This document shows positions 16,850-27,047 of a DNA stretch of 64,000 nucleotides, piece by piece. A program made the translations under genes and the position numbers. A model generated the notes under the pieces. It searched no databases. It was not told the DNA's origin and worked only from the letters and a program-made list of their open reading frames with translations. The stretch's first letter is position 1; each line of letters opens with the position of its first letter. Source of the stretch: Flavobacterium sharifuzzamanii (GTDB lineage: Bacteria > Bacteroidota > Bacteroidia > Flavobacteriales > Flavobacteriaceae); assembly GCF_003254585.1 (NCBI RefSeq), contig NZ_QJGZ01000039.1:434001-498000 (forward strand), given 5' to 3'.

Positions 16850-18208
16850 CTAATTTACAATTTTATACAATTTATCTGACAATCTAATTCTGAAAGGAAC
16901 CTCAAAAGTGACCTTATCACCAATTTTAGCAGATTGAGTTTCTGCTCCGTTAACAATGATTCTATTCAAAACCAATTCCTGCTCTCCTGTTGTAGGACCA
17001 GAAATAAGGATTTTATCACCGCTATTTAGTTCTTGGTTTTCTATCGTAAATTGCCCAACTTGTACTTTTACATAATAATGTTCTGCTTTTCCAAGAAGTA
17101 CTTTTTTTACTTTTATTTTCTGACGAATATCAGCTGGTTTTTGCGCTGTTGCCAAAGCCGTTTCTGGTAATTCTCCTGAGTGTTTAAATTTTAGATTTTC
17201 AGATTTACCTTTTCTAAAAACTTTATTTCCAACTTGTTTTCCTGTTCTTAAACGAACTTGGTCAACTAGAGGCATGTGGATGATTTCTAAACATTCTGTA
17301 GAACAGCAGTTTTCCATCGCTGCTTTACAATCGTCACACTGAATGAACAATAAATGACAACCGTCATTCTCGCAGTTGGTGTGATTATCGCAAGGTTTTC
17401 CGCATTGGTGGCATTGCGAAATAATATCATCAGTGATTCTTTCGCCTAGACGATTATCAAACACGAAGTTTTTACCAATGAATTTGCTTTCTAAACCTTC
17501 TTCTTTCAATTGTTTAGCGTAATTAATAATTCCGCCTTCTAACTGATAAACATTTTTGAAACCCTGGTGTTTGAAATAAGCACTCGCTTTTTCGCAACGA
17601 ATTCCTCCAGTACAATACATTACCAGATTTTTATCGTCTTTGTGATCTTTAAGCTGCTCGTTGATGATTGGTAAACTCTCTCTGAAAGTTTCAACATCTG
17701 GAGTAATCGCATTTTTAAAATGCCCCACTTCACTTTCGTAATGATTTCTAAAATCCACTACAATTGTGTTTGGGTCATCAAGGATTTCATTGAATTCTTT
17801 GGCTTTTAAGTGAACGCCAATATTAGTAACATCAAAAGTATCATCGTTTAAACCGTCAGCAACAATTTTGTGGCGTACTTTGATGGTCAATTTTAAAAAT
17901 GAATGGTCATCATGCTCTACAGCAACATTCAATCGTATACCTTTCATGAAATCGTAAGCTTCAAGAGTTTCTCTAAAAGCTTCAAAATTTTCGGCAGGAA
18001 CACTCATTTGAGCATTTATTCCCTCACTGGCAACATAAATTCGACCTAATGCATCAAGGGCATTCCAGGCTACGAATAAATCGTTACGAAATTTTTGTGG
18101 ATCTTGAATTTTGGCATACGCATAGAAAGACAACGTAAGTCGTTGTTGTCCTGCATCATCGATCATGATGGCTCTTTCTTCTGCGCTTAAAGTGTTATAC
18201 AGTTGCAT
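16850..18208 (-). CDS. trhO: tRNA uridine(34) hydroxylase TrhO (rhodanese family) with extra C-terminal domain
   Basis: TrhO (YceA) makes 5-hydroxyuridine at tRNA U34 with oxygen. Seen: an N-terminal ferredoxin-like domain (to about 100), the rhodanese domain with active-site loop VMYCTGGIRCEKAS, then the family's cysteine-rich segment (CHQCGKPC ... CCSTEC). E. coli TrhO is about 350 residues; this one is 452. The additional residues, about 365-452, match the last domain of TrhP (shared VGQF, GDKIL, GP-TG, PFRIR, SDKLYKIV). So two enzymes for the same wobble base share a module. It is separated from trhP by the RAYT/REP island. Confidence 0.93.
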   Translation of the reverse strand: MQLYNTLSAEERAIMIDDAGQQRLTLSFYAYAKIQDPQKFRNDLFVAWNALDALGRIYVASEGINAQMSVPAENFEAFRETLEAYDFMKGIRLNVAVEHDDHSFLKLTIKVRHKIVADGLNDDTFDVTNIGVHLKAKEFNEILDDPNTIVVDFRNHYESEVGHFKNAITPDVETFRESLPIINEQLKDHKDDKNLVMYCTGGIRCEKASAYFKHQGFKNVYQLEGGIINYAKQLKEEGLESKFIGKNFVFDNRLGERITDDIISQCHQCGKPCDNHTNCENDGCHLLFIQCDDCKAAMENCCSTECLEIIHMPLVDQVRLRTGKQVGNKVFRKGKSENLKFKHSGELPETALATAQKPADIRQKIKVKKVLLGKAEHYYVKVQVGQFTIENQELNSGDKILISGPTTGEQELVLNRIIVNGAETQSAKIGDKVTFEVPFRIRLSDKLYKIVN

Positions 18209-18269
18209 GCTATAAACAGTTTTAAGTTAAGAAATATATGTTTTTTTAGATTTTCTTTAAAATCTGCGG

Positions 18270-18277
18270 CAAATTTA
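18270..18277 (-). promoter_or_regulatory. Candidate -7 promoter element for trhO
   Basis: TAAATTTG on the minus strand fits TAnnTTTG, about 62 bp before the trhO ATG. The -33 TTG is not evident. Confidence 0.4.
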
Positions 18278-18387
18278 AAGTTTATTTTGAGATTAAAAAT
18301 GATCTTAACTTAAATATCTTTTTTTTTAACACCTTAAAACATTAATGCAACATTGTAACTTTAGCTTTTGTACACTAATATACAAGA

Positions 18388-20055
18388 TTATTTGTGTTTT
18401 GAACTCTGTACCAAATCATCTACGGAAACAGAACGGCTAATATGCCCGAAGAGAATTTCAAGATTTTCTGCACGCAGGCTGTCTCTAACATCAGAACGGG
18501 CTTCGGCAATTTTTAGGGTAATATTTTTTGCCTGCAAATCAATAAACAAATTCTTTAAGAAACGAGCGCCTGCAATATCCACTCGCGGTGACGAATTGAG
18601 ATCTAATATTACTGTTTTTAAAGAACTTTGCTCGCTGTAGATTTTTTCTAAAATTCGTTCTTTAATATATTCCGCATTAAAATAAAATATAGAAGATTCT
18701 ACTCTAACAATCAATATATGCTCTATTTCCTCGTTATCGGGATGTCTTTTCAGGTCTGTGTAAATTTTCGTTCCTGGAATCCTTCCTAAAAAAGCCACAT
18801 GCGGTTTTGATGCCGCTTTTAATAATAGCAATAAAGTTACAAGAGTTGCAAGCAAAACCCCCGCGAGAATTCCCCAAATCAATACTCCTGCAAGCGCAAT
18901 CATCACAACAGCAAATTCTTGTTTGTTTATTTTATAAAGATGTCTCATTTCTTTCCAGTCAAAAAGCCCTCTTATGGCTACTAAAACAATAGCGGCCAGA
19001 ATTACGGTCGGCAGATTTTGAAGATATCCAGTCAAAAACAAGAGACAGCAAGCAATTGTACCCGAAGCAAACAAAAGAGATAATGGTGTTTTGGCACCTG
19101 CCGCATCATTTACGGCTGATTGCGACAAACCACCCGCAACAGGATAGCCGTGTCCGAGTGAAACGGCAGCATTAGCGACTCCAAGTGCCAGAAGTTCCTG
19201 GCGCGGATCAATAACATATCCGTTTTTTTGTGCTAATGTTCTCCCAGCTGAAACGCTCTCAATATAAGACAATAGGAAACAAGCCATTGCAAGAGGCAAA
19301 ACTCCCTCGACATCTCGAATTCGCAAAGAAGGCAAATGAAATTCAGGAAGTCCTGTGGGAATAATTCCAACTGTATTAAATTCTGCGTATTTTAAAGATG
19401 TAGTCGAAATAAGGATAATAGATAAAATGACAATCAATATTGCTACTGGAAACTGCGGAGCCACTTTTTCTCCTATTATTAATATTAGAATTGCAATTAT
19501 TCCGAAAATAAAAATAGCCGTATTCATTTCTGGAATTTGATAAAAAAGAATGGTAATTCGTTCAAGGAAATTATCACCTCCACCTTTAACTCCAAATAAT
19601 TTAGGCAATTGAGTTAAACCAATAGTAATGGCTGCTCCCGCTTTGAACCCAACCAAAACGGTTTCGCTGATAAAATTTATAATCCCACTTAATCTTAGCA
19701 GATAAGCAACAATTGCCATTCCGGCAAATACTAATGCCGTAAGTGAAGCAATTTCTGACCAGCGCTGTAAGTCGCCATTTGACATACCAGCTATAGTTGT
19801 GCCTACTAATAAAGAAATGGCAGATGTCGGCCCAATTGCAAGTTGCTTACTAGAACCTAACAAAGCATAAAATATTCCGCCAATGAGGTATCCGTAAATT
19901 CCGTATTGAGGTGGCAAACCTGCAAGTGTTGCATAGGCGAGAGAAACAGGAATTCCGTAAGCAGCAAGAGTTACCCCTGCAATAAAATCTCTTTTGAGAT
20001 TCTGTTTTTCATAATTTTTAATCCAGTCTAGTGAGGGTAAAAGTTTTGAAATCAT
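18388..20055 (-). CDS. SulP family inorganic anion transporter with STAS domain
   Basis: This 555-residue protein starts with a SulP core: AYGIPVSLAYATLAGLPPQYGIYG near residue 32 is the family signature, and about a dozen hydrophobic segments follow. The C-terminal STAS domain (about 430-545) shows VILDLNSSPRVDIAGARFL, with Val where many STAS domains have a phosphorylatable Ser. It is an inner-membrane anion uptake protein; substrates in the family include sulfate, bicarbonate and other anions. No carbonic anhydrase or sulfate genes are adjacent, so the substrate is open. The ppk2 gene lies 65 bp upstream on the same strand. Confidence 0.93.
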   Translation of the reverse strand: MISKLLPSLDWIKNYEKQNLKRDFIAGVTLAAYGIPVSLAYATLAGLPPQYGIYGYLIGGIFYALLGSSKQLAIGPTSAISLLVGTTIAGMSNGDLQRWSEIASLTALVFAGMAIVAYLLRLSGIINFISETVLVGFKAGAAITIGLTQLPKLFGVKGGGDNFLERITILFYQIPEMNTAIFIFGIIAILILIIGEKVAPQFPVAILIVILSIILISTTSLKYAEFNTVGIIPTGLPEFHLPSLRIRDVEGVLPLAMACFLLSYIESVSAGRTLAQKNGYVIDPRQELLALGVANAAVSLGHGYPVAGGLSQSAVNDAAGAKTPLSLLFASGTIACCLLFLTGYLQNLPTVILAAIVLVAIRGLFDWKEMRHLYKINKQEFAVVMIALAGVLIWGILAGVLLATLVTLLLLLKAASKPHVAFLGRIPGTKIYTDLKRHPDNEEIEHILIVRVESSIFYFNAEYIKERILEKIYSEQSSLKTVILDLNSSPRVDIAGARFLKNLFIDLQAKNITLKIAEARSDVRDSLRAENLEILFGHISRSVSVDDLVQSSKHK

Positions 20056-20120
20056 ATTGAAAAAAGGTTAAGGTAGTAAGTAATTCACAATTATAAATCA
20101 ATCTTTATAGTTGCAAAAGG

Positions 20121-21083
20121 TTACTCTTTCTCTTCTAACAATGCTTTTTTAACCTCATGTAATTCTGCTATTTTCTCTGGACTTACTTTAGGATACTCTA
20201 AATCCATTTCGTCTAAAGCATGAATGATTGCAGAAGCAATCGCAATTCGAGCATAAGACTTATCATCGGCCGGAATGACATACCAAGGCGATTTTTTGGT
20301 AGAGGTGTTTTTAATTAATTCTTCATACGCATGCATATAATCGTCCCAATAACCCCTCTCTTTGGCATCGGCAGCGCTGAATTTCCAATTTTTATCAGGA
20401 TTGTCGACCCTTTCAATAAATCTTCTCTTTTGTTCATCTTTAGAAACATTTAGAAAAAACTTAATGACAACAGTCCCGTTTCTGTTTAGATATCTTTCAA
20501 AGTTTCGAATATCTTCAAAACGATTATCCCAAATATCTTTGGTTATCAATTTCTCAGGAAGTTTTTGCCCTCTCAATATTTGCTCATGAACGCGAACCAC
20601 CAATACTTCCTCATAATAAGAGCGGTTAAAAATTCCTATTCTTCCTCTTTCGGGAAGATGTTTTTGACAACGCCATAAATAATCATGATCTAACTCTTCT
20701 GAACTTGGTCCTTTAAAAGAAGAAACTTGGCAACCCTGCGGATTTATACCCGACATGACATGTTTAATTGCGCCATCTTTTCCAGCTGCATCCATTGCTT
20801 GAAAAATAATAAGAACCGACCATTTATCTTGTGCGTACAAAATATCCTGCATGGCAGCGAGAGCCTTGACTCCCATTTTTAATGTTTTTTGAACCGAGAC
20901 TTTTTCCGCTTCACCAGAATAAGATGTTGGTTTGTCCTTTAATGTGAAGTTCTTATCGTCTCCAACACAGTATTGCTCAGAAAATTTTTTTGCTCGATGT
21001 AATAATTCCTTTTTATTTAATTTTTTTAAATCATTATCATCCTCTCCATCCTTTTTATGCTTTTTCTTGTTATTTTTTGACAT
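20121..21083 (-). CDS. ppk2: Polyphosphate kinase 2 family protein (polyphosphate:nucleotide phosphotransferase)
   Basis: This 320-residue protein has the PPK2 Walker A-like loop FQAMDAAGKDGAIKHVM, the lid/arginine block FNRSYYEEVLVVRVH, and the Walker B-like WDNRFEDIRNFERYL. The first 20 residues are highly charged and basic (KKKHKKDGEDDND). The sequence resembles class III PPK2, which can phosphorylate both NMPs and NDPs from polyphosphate. It is cytoplasmic. It is divergent from the RND efflux operon; the 259-bp region between them (21084-21342) is AT-rich and I saw no clear operator there. Confidence 0.9.
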   Translation of the reverse strand: MSKNNKKKHKKDGEDDNDLKKLNKKELLHRAKKFSEQYCVGDDKNFTLKDKPTSYSGEAEKVSVQKTLKMGVKALAAMQDILYAQDKWSVLIIFQAMDAAGKDGAIKHVMSGINPQGCQVSSFKGPSSEELDHDYLWRCQKHLPERGRIGIFNRSYYEEVLVVRVHEQILRGQKLPEKLITKDIWDNRFEDIRNFERYLNRNGTVVIKFFLNVSKDEQKRRFIERVDNPDKNWKFSAADAKERGYWDDYMHAYEELIKNTSTKKSPWYVIPADDKSYARIAIASAIIHALDEMDLEYPKVSPEKIAELHEVKKALLEEKE

Positions 21084-21342
21084 GATTACATAAGTTTTTT
21101 AAATTATTATTTCTTCTTCATTGAATAATTTATTCTTACAAAATTGCAGTTTATCGGCATTAAATGGCATTTCATCCGACTTTACATTATAAATTGATAT
21201 ACAGACAGATAAAATTTTAACTAAAATTAACAAAATTCGTACAATATTTAATCATCTAACCAAAAAAACGCTAACTTAGCTATTGCACTTTATTGGTTTT
21301 TAGTCAGTTGTATTTAATGAATTTTATCTAAAGAATTTAACA

Positions 21343-22488
21343 ATGAACAAAATCTATTCTTCAGCAATTTTATTATGTTTCTTATTCTTTTCCTGCAAAA
21401 AAGAAACCCCGCCAGCGCCCAAACCTTTAGAAATTTCAGTTACTTCAGTTTTACAGCAAGATGTAGATTTAGAATCTGAATATACGGGGCAGACTTTTGG
21501 TCAATCTGATATACAAATTAACCCCCGAGTTGATGGTATTATCGAAAGTATGAATTTTAAAGAAGGAAGTTTTGTCAAGAAAGGACAGGTTCTTTATACA
21601 ATTGACCCTTTACCATACAGAGCCAAACTTAACGAAGCTCAGGGTGTTGCTGCAGAATCGCAGGCGAGATTATCTAAAACCAAATCAGATTTGGACATGA
21701 TTACTCCATTAGCTAAAATGAATGCTGTCAGCCAACGAGAATTAGTTTCTGCAAAAGCTGCATACAACGCTTCTTTAGCCCAAATAAAAGCTTCAGACGC
21801 TTCGGTTCAAAATGCTCAAATAGAATTGGGCTATTGTCAAATTTTAGCGCCAATTTCAGGATTAATCGGTATTTCTAAAGTCCGCGTTGGTGATTATGTA
21901 AGACCTGGCGCCATGTCTATTCTAAATACCATTTCTGATCTGGGTGATGTAAGAGTACGGTTTACGATTAGCGAACAAGAATTTCTGCGCCTTTTTAGAG
22001 AGTTTAGCAAACCAAATTCTGCTTTAAAAGGCTCTGGCGCTACTGTAACTATAAAACTATCTGACGGTTCTATCTATCCAGAAAAAGGAAAAGTAAGTTT
22101 TGCCGACAGACAAATCGATCCGTCTACGGGAGCAATCACATTTGAAGCAACATTTCCTAATCCTGACAAATTACTCCGTCCAGGTCAATATGTAAAAGTT
22201 GCATTGCTTACAGATATTCGCAAGGATGCAATTGTGATTCCCCAACGCGCCGTTATCGAAGTTCAAGGAATCTATCAAGTCTATGTAGTAGGCAATGATA
22301 ACAAAGTGCAAATGCAGATTGTAAAACCAGGCCCTTCTGTTAAAAACGGCTATATTATTGAAGAAGGATTAAAACCTGGTGACAAGATAGCCATGGGAGG
22401 TACTTCGCTATTGAAAAACGGAAGTGTCATTACCCCTAAAATCGTTCAATGGCAATTGGGCGATCCAGAAACTGTAGCTGCAAAGTAA
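21343..22488 (+). CDS. RND efflux periplasmic adaptor (membrane fusion protein, AcrA/MexA type)
   Basis: This 381-residue lipoprotein has its lipobox at LFFSC18. It shows the adaptor architecture: barrel-sandwich start SDIQINPRVDGIIESMNFKEG, alpha-hairpin (about 90-160), lipoyl half PISGLIGISKVRVGDYV, and the beta-barrel/MP domain (FTISEQEF..., RPGQYVKVALL). It bridges the RND pump and the outer-membrane channel. It heads the operon; the permease starts 18 bp after its stop. No local regulator gene is adjacent. Confidence 0.95.
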   Translation: MNKIYSSAILLCFLFFSCKKETPPAPKPLEISVTSVLQQDVDLESEYTGQTFGQSDIQINPRVDGIIESMNFKEGSFVKKGQVLYTIDPLPYRAKLNEAQGVAAESQARLSKTKSDLDMITPLAKMNAVSQRELVSAKAAYNASLAQIKASDASVQNAQIELGYCQILAPISGLIGISKVRVGDYVRPGAMSILNTISDLGDVRVRFTISEQEFLRLFREFSKPNSALKGSGATVTIKLSDGSIYPEKGKVSFADRQIDPSTGAITFEATFPNPDKLLRPGQYVKVALLTDIRKDAIVIPQRAVIEVQGIYQVYVVGNDNKVQMQIVKPGPSVKNGYIIEEGLKPGDKIAMGGTSLLKNGSVITPKIVQWQLGDPETVAAK

Positions 22489-22506
22489 TCTAAATCACGT
22501 ACTATT

Positions 22507-25500
22507 ATGGGAGAATTTTTCGTCCGAAGACCGATTGTTGCCATTGTAATTAGTATTATTATTGTGATACTTGGATTGCTGGCATTACAAAAAACACCTA
22601 TTTCGCAATATCCGGATATTAATCCGCCTGTTGTAAAAATTACTACTTCTTTTACTGGAGCAAACGCGCTGAATGTTGAACAAGCAGTTGCCACTCCGAT
22701 CGAGCAAAAGGTAAACGGTGTTGAAAATATGTTGTACATGAAATCGATCAATACTTCTGATGGTGCTTGTACCATTGAGGTAACTTTCGACGTAGGAACA
22801 AATCTCGACAACGCCAATATGCTTACCCAAAACAGACAAAACCAGTCTGCTCCCTTTATGCCGTCGAGTGTAAAACAACAGGGGGTCGTGGTAAAAAAGT
22901 CGCTTTCGTTTCCGATGATGCTTTTTACGATCACATCTACCAATCCGAAATATGATGCTAAATTTTTAAATAACTATGCAAGTATCAATGTTGTTGATCA
23001 GCTAGCTCGTATCAAAGGAGTTGGGGAGGTTGCTCTTTTTGGAGGTAGTGATTACTCGATGCGTATTTGGTTGAAAGCCGACATGATGAGCAAACTTGGC
23101 ATAACGGTTGAAGATGTCAAAAATGCATTGAACGCACAAAATATGATTAGTCCAGGAGGAAAATTTGGAGCTGAACCAGCACCTCCTAATACTGAATTTA
23201 CATACGGTGTAACGCTTCAAGACCGATTGGTAACCGAAAAAGAATTTGGAAATATCGTAGTTCGAAGCAAAGAAGATGGAGCACAAGTTTTACTTGCCGA
23301 TATTGCCCGAATCGAATTAGGAACTGAAAATTACAGCTCAACAGCCAGAAGAAATAGTTCACCTAGCGCCGTTGTTGCTTTATACCAAATGCCAGGAAGT
23401 AATGCTCTTGATGTAGCAGAAACTGCAAAAGCAACAATGAAACAATTGTCTGAAAGATTTCCTCAAGACATTGTATACCAAGAATCTTTAGATACCACAC
23501 TTGCTATTACTGCGGGTGTCGATGATATTGTTCACACTCTTTTTGAAGCCATTATATTGGTTATTCTGGTGGTATTTATATTCCTGCAAAATTGGCGTGC
23601 CACTTTAATTCCGTTAATTACGGTTCCAGTTTCGCTGATAGGTACTATTGCAGTCTTCCCAATGTTGGGATTTTCAATCAATACCCTTTCGCTTTTAGGA
23701 TTAGTATTGGCAATTGGTATTGTGGTCGATGATGCGATTGTGGTTGTAGAAGCAGTAATACATCATATCGAACATGGAAAAACTCCTAAAGAAGCAACTG
23801 TTCAGGCGATGAAAGAGGTTTCTGGACCCGTAATTGCCATTGCATTGATTCTATGTGCCGTTTTTATTCCGGTAGCTATGACTCCAGGAATTACAGGACG
23901 TTTTTATCAGCAATTTGCCATAACCATTGCCGTCTCGGTCGCCTTTTCGGCATTTAGTGCTTTGTCTTTGAGTCCGGCACTTTGTGCTATGCTGTTAAAA
24001 CCAACAAAACCTCTCGATCAGCAAAAAGGATGGCTTGCTAAATTCTTTTCTTGGTTTAATAGAGTTTTCGAAAATGTTACAGGAAAATATATTGGCGGAG
24101 CAACATTTTTTGCCAAAAAAGCAATGCGTATCATTGTTTTACTGGCTGTTATTCTTGTTTCGATTGTTCTTTTAGGCAAAAAGATTCCTTTAGGTTTTAT
24201 TCCTGAAGAAGATCAAGGATATGTTTTAGTAAATATTGCCTTGCCGCCTGCATCATCTTTACAGCGTACCGACGAAATATCTAAAAAAGTAGACAGTTTC
24301 CTTAAAGAAGAAAAATCGATTCTGTCTTATACCACAATAAACGGATTTAGTATGCTTACAAACTCTTATCAGCCAAATAACGCTTTCATCTTTATTTCTC
24401 TAAAACCTTGGGAAGAAAGAGCAGAAACGGCCAAACAGTTTGTAGACCGATTCAATAAAAAACTGGCCACTCAAATTACAACTGCTACTTGTTTTTCATT
24501 TGGTCCGCCCGCCATTCAAGGTTTAGGTGCTTCTGCTGGATTTAGTTTAATGCTGCAAGACCGTGGAGGAAATACGCCTCAATACTTAGCAGAGCAAACA
24601 CAGAAATTTATTGCCGCAGCACAGCAGCGTCCTGAAATAAAACGAATTTACACCACTTTTAATGCTGGTACTCCACAAATTAAGCTGGATATTGACAACG
24701 ACAAAGCAATGAAATTAGGAATACCTGTTTCTAAGGTCACTGAAGCGCTTGGAGCATTTTTGGGAGGAAGTTATGTAAATGACTTTAACCGTTTCGGACG
24801 TCAATATAAAGTGTATGTGCAAGGCGAAGCTTTTAATCGTGTAAAACCAGAAGATTTAAACATGATTTATGTCAAAAATAATAAAGGCGATATGCTTCCG
24901 GTTTCGACATTGGTTACAGCAACCAAAGTATCTGGTCCTGATTTTACGAATCGTTTAAACTTATTCCGATCTGCCGAAATTGGAGGAAGCCCAAATGATG
25001 GTTACAGTAGTGCTCAGGCTTTGACTGCATTGGAGGAAGTTGCCAAAGAGACTTTGCCTGCAGACATGAGCTACGATTACATCAACTTATCGTATCAGGA
25101 AAAACATTCGCCTGGAGGATCTTCTGTATTTATTATGGCATTGGTTTTTGTGTTCTTAATCCTAGCTGCACAATACGAAAGCTGGAAACTGCCATTTAGT
25201 GTACTTCTTGGAGCGCCTTTTGCAGTATTTGGAGCGTTTTTAGGACTTCTTTTGGCAAGATTTGGAAGTGACGCTTATGTCAACAACGTTTTTGCTCAAA
25301 TCGGACTCGTTTTACTTATTGGATTAGTAGCGAAAAATGCCATTCTTATCGTTGAATTTGCTAAAGAAGAATATGAAAAAGGGAAACCTCTTTACGAATC
25401 GGCAATGTATGCGGCAAGACTTCGTTTTCGACCAATCCTTATGACTGCTTTTGCTTTTATCCTTGGAGTTGTTCCATTATTGACTGCTACGGGTGCAGGT

Positions 25501-25680
25501 TCACAAGCCCGTATTGTAATGGGAATGGCTGTATTTAGCGGTATGTTAATCGCCACCGTTTTGGGTGTATTAATTGTACCAGGTCTATTTGTTATGATTG
25601 AAAAAATTGGTCACAAGAAAGAAGAAACAATCGTAGCTGGAGAAAACAATGTAGAATCAAATACTACAGACCATGAGTAA
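22507..25680 (+). CDS. RND multidrug efflux permease (AcrB/HAE1 type)
   Basis: This 1057-residue inner-membrane protein is the full length for HAE1 pumps. The N-terminus GEFFVRRPIVAIVISIIIVILGLLAL is typical. The proton-relay aspartate pair is in GIVVDDAIVVVEAV in TM4, and the TM10-11 region has GLVAKNAILIVEFAKEE. Two large periplasmic loops contain the porter and docking domains. It exports drugs or other amphiphiles using proton flow; no substrate can be deduced. Its 3' end overlaps the channel gene by 8 bp, showing coupling. Confidence 0.96.
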   Translation: MGEFFVRRPIVAIVISIIIVILGLLALQKTPISQYPDINPPVVKITTSFTGANALNVEQAVATPIEQKVNGVENMLYMKSINTSDGACTIEVTFDVGTNLDNANMLTQNRQNQSAPFMPSSVKQQGVVVKKSLSFPMMLFTITSTNPKYDAKFLNNYASINVVDQLARIKGVGEVALFGGSDYSMRIWLKADMMSKLGITVEDVKNALNAQNMISPGGKFGAEPAPPNTEFTYGVTLQDRLVTEKEFGNIVVRSKEDGAQVLLADIARIELGTENYSSTARRNSSPSAVVALYQMPGSNALDVAETAKATMKQLSERFPQDIVYQESLDTTLAITAGVDDIVHTLFEAIILVILVVFIFLQNWRATLIPLITVPVSLIGTIAVFPMLGFSINTLSLLGLVLAIGIVVDDAIVVVEAVIHHIEHGKTPKEATVQAMKEVSGPVIAIALILCAVFIPVAMTPGITGRFYQQFAITIAVSVAFSAFSALSLSPALCAMLLKPTKPLDQQKGWLAKFFSWFNRVFENVTGKYIGGATFFAKKAMRIIVLLAVILVSIVLLGKKIPLGFIPEEDQGYVLVNIALPPASSLQRTDEISKKVDSFLKEEKSILSYTTINGFSMLTNSYQPNNAFIFISLKPWEERAETAKQFVDRFNKKLATQITTATCFSFGPPAIQGLGASAGFSLMLQDRGGNTPQYLAEQTQKFIAAAQQRPEIKRIYTTFNAGTPQIKLDIDNDKAMKLGIPVSKVTEALGAFLGGSYVNDFNRFGRQYKVYVQGEAFNRVKPEDLNMIYVKNNKGDMLPVSTLVTATKVSGPDFTNRLNLFRSAEIGGSPNDGYSSAQALTALEEVAKETLPADMSYDYINLSYQEKHSPGGSSVFIMALVFVFLILAAQYESWKLPFSVLLGAPFAVFGAFLGLLLARFGSDAYVNNVFAQIGLVLLIGLVAKNAILIVEFAKEEYEKGKPLYESAMYAARLRFRPILMTAFAFILGVVPLLTATGAGSQARIVMGMAVFSGMLIATVLGVLIVPGLFVMIEKIGHKKEETIVAGENNVESNTTDHE

Positions 25681-27040
25681 GAAATATAAAATAATCGTTA
25701 TTGTATTGGTTCTTTCCTTATTTCCGGCAGGATGTATGGTTGGACCAAAATATAAAAAACCTGAGCAGTTAAAATCAGATTCTTACAGAAACGAAAGAAA
25801 TTTAGACAGTCTCGCTTCGGTAACCAATTTAAAATGGTTTGATTTGTTTAATGATGATGTTTTAAAAGGTCTTATTCAAAAAGGTCTTGAGAATAATTAC
25901 GATTTAAAAATTGCAGTTTCAAGAATTGAACAGTTTCGTGCTGAATTAGGGTATTCCAAAGCCGATTTATTTCCGGCTTTTCAATATGGAGCTACTATAA
26001 ACAGCAACAAGAAATACATTACTCCATCAACCGCTGGTGCAAGTATGTCTTGGGAACTTGATTTCTGGGGGAAATTTCGCCATGAAAACAATGCTGTCAA
26101 AGATGAACTTCTCGCTACAGAAGAAGCTCGTAAAGTAATATTGTCTGATATCGTTGCCAATATTGCAATAGCGTATTTTCAGATGCGAAATTTTGATGAT
26201 CAGCTGGAAATAACCAAGCATACTCTTGAAACAAGAGAGAAGTACTATCAAATCATAAGTGAGAGATTTGAAAAAGGATACATCTCAGAAGTTGACAAAG
26301 TACAGATTGAACAGCAGGTCGCCATTGCCGAAGCAGCAATTCCTAACATTGAAAGACAAATAACCTATCAAGAAAATGCCATTGCGTTGCTTACAGGTCA
26401 GCTACCTACTGAAATTCCGAGAGGAAAAAGCAATACCGAGTTGCAAATCGTCAGTAAAATTCCATTATCAATTCCGTCTGCCTTATTAGAAAACAGACCA
26501 GATGTAAAAGCGGCCGAATTAAGATATGCTGCTGCCAACGAAAGAATTGGCGTAGCTCAAGCAATGCGTTTTCCTTCTATCAATCTAGCAGCAATTGCTG
26601 GATTTGCCAGTGCCGATTTGAGTAATCTGTTTCTAGGAAGCTCATATATGCAAAATGCTTCTGGCGGAATTGCAGGACCAATATTTGCATTCGGAAAAAA
26701 CAAAAGAAGAGTTGAAATAAACAGACAACAAGCAGAACAGTTCAAATTTCTTTATCAACAAAAATATATTGATGCTGTCTCTGAAGTAGAACAGTCTATA
26801 CAAAACGTTAGAACTTATCAAGAAGAATGGAAAGCCCGTAATAGACAAGTGCAAGCTGCTTTAATAAACTACAAACTATCTCATGAAAGATATGATAGCG
26901 GTTACGTTTCTTACCTAGAAGTTTTAGATGTAGAAACTAATCTTTTTAATGCTCAATTAAGCTTGGCACAATTATCAGAAAGACAATTGAGCTCAATGGT
27001 TGAATTGTACAAAGCACTTGGCGGGGGATGGAATCTTTAA
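25673..27040 (+). CDS. Outer-membrane efflux channel lipoprotein (TolC/OprM/NodT family)
   Basis: This 455-residue lipoprotein has its lipobox at LFPAGC21 followed by MVGPKYKKPE, the standard OprM-like N-terminus. Two internally related halves carry long helices (for example YYQIISERFEKGYISEVDKVQIEQQ and its second-half counterpart HERYDSGYVSYLEVLDVETN). LLENRPDVKAAELRYAAANERIGVA is the family signature. It forms the trimeric exit duct of the RND pump encoded upstream. It ends the three-gene operon, followed by a terminator at 27101. Confidence 0.95.
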   Translation: MSKKYKIIVIVLVLSLFPAGCMVGPKYKKPEQLKSDSYRNERNLDSLASVTNLKWFDLFNDDVLKGLIQKGLENNYDLKIAVSRIEQFRAELGYSKADLFPAFQYGATINSNKKYITPSTAGASMSWELDFWGKFRHENNAVKDELLATEEARKVILSDIVANIAIAYFQMRNFDDQLEITKHTLETREKYYQIISERFEKGYISEVDKVQIEQQVAIAEAAIPNIERQITYQENAIALLTGQLPTEIPRGKSNTELQIVSKIPLSIPSALLENRPDVKAAELRYAAANERIGVAQAMRFPSINLAAIAGFASADLSNLFLGSSYMQNASGGIAGPIFAFGKNKRRVEINRQQAEQFKFLYQQKYIDAVSEVEQSIQNVRTYQEEWKARNRQVQAALINYKLSHERYDSGYVSYLEVLDVETNLFNAQLSLAQLSERQLSSMVELYKALGGGWNL

Positions 27041-27047
27041 GAAAAGA

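Noticed and set aside
22446..22943. 165-residue minus-strand open frame across the RND genes
   Set aside because: Antisense to the strongly conserved AcrB N-terminus; no start context or homology seen.
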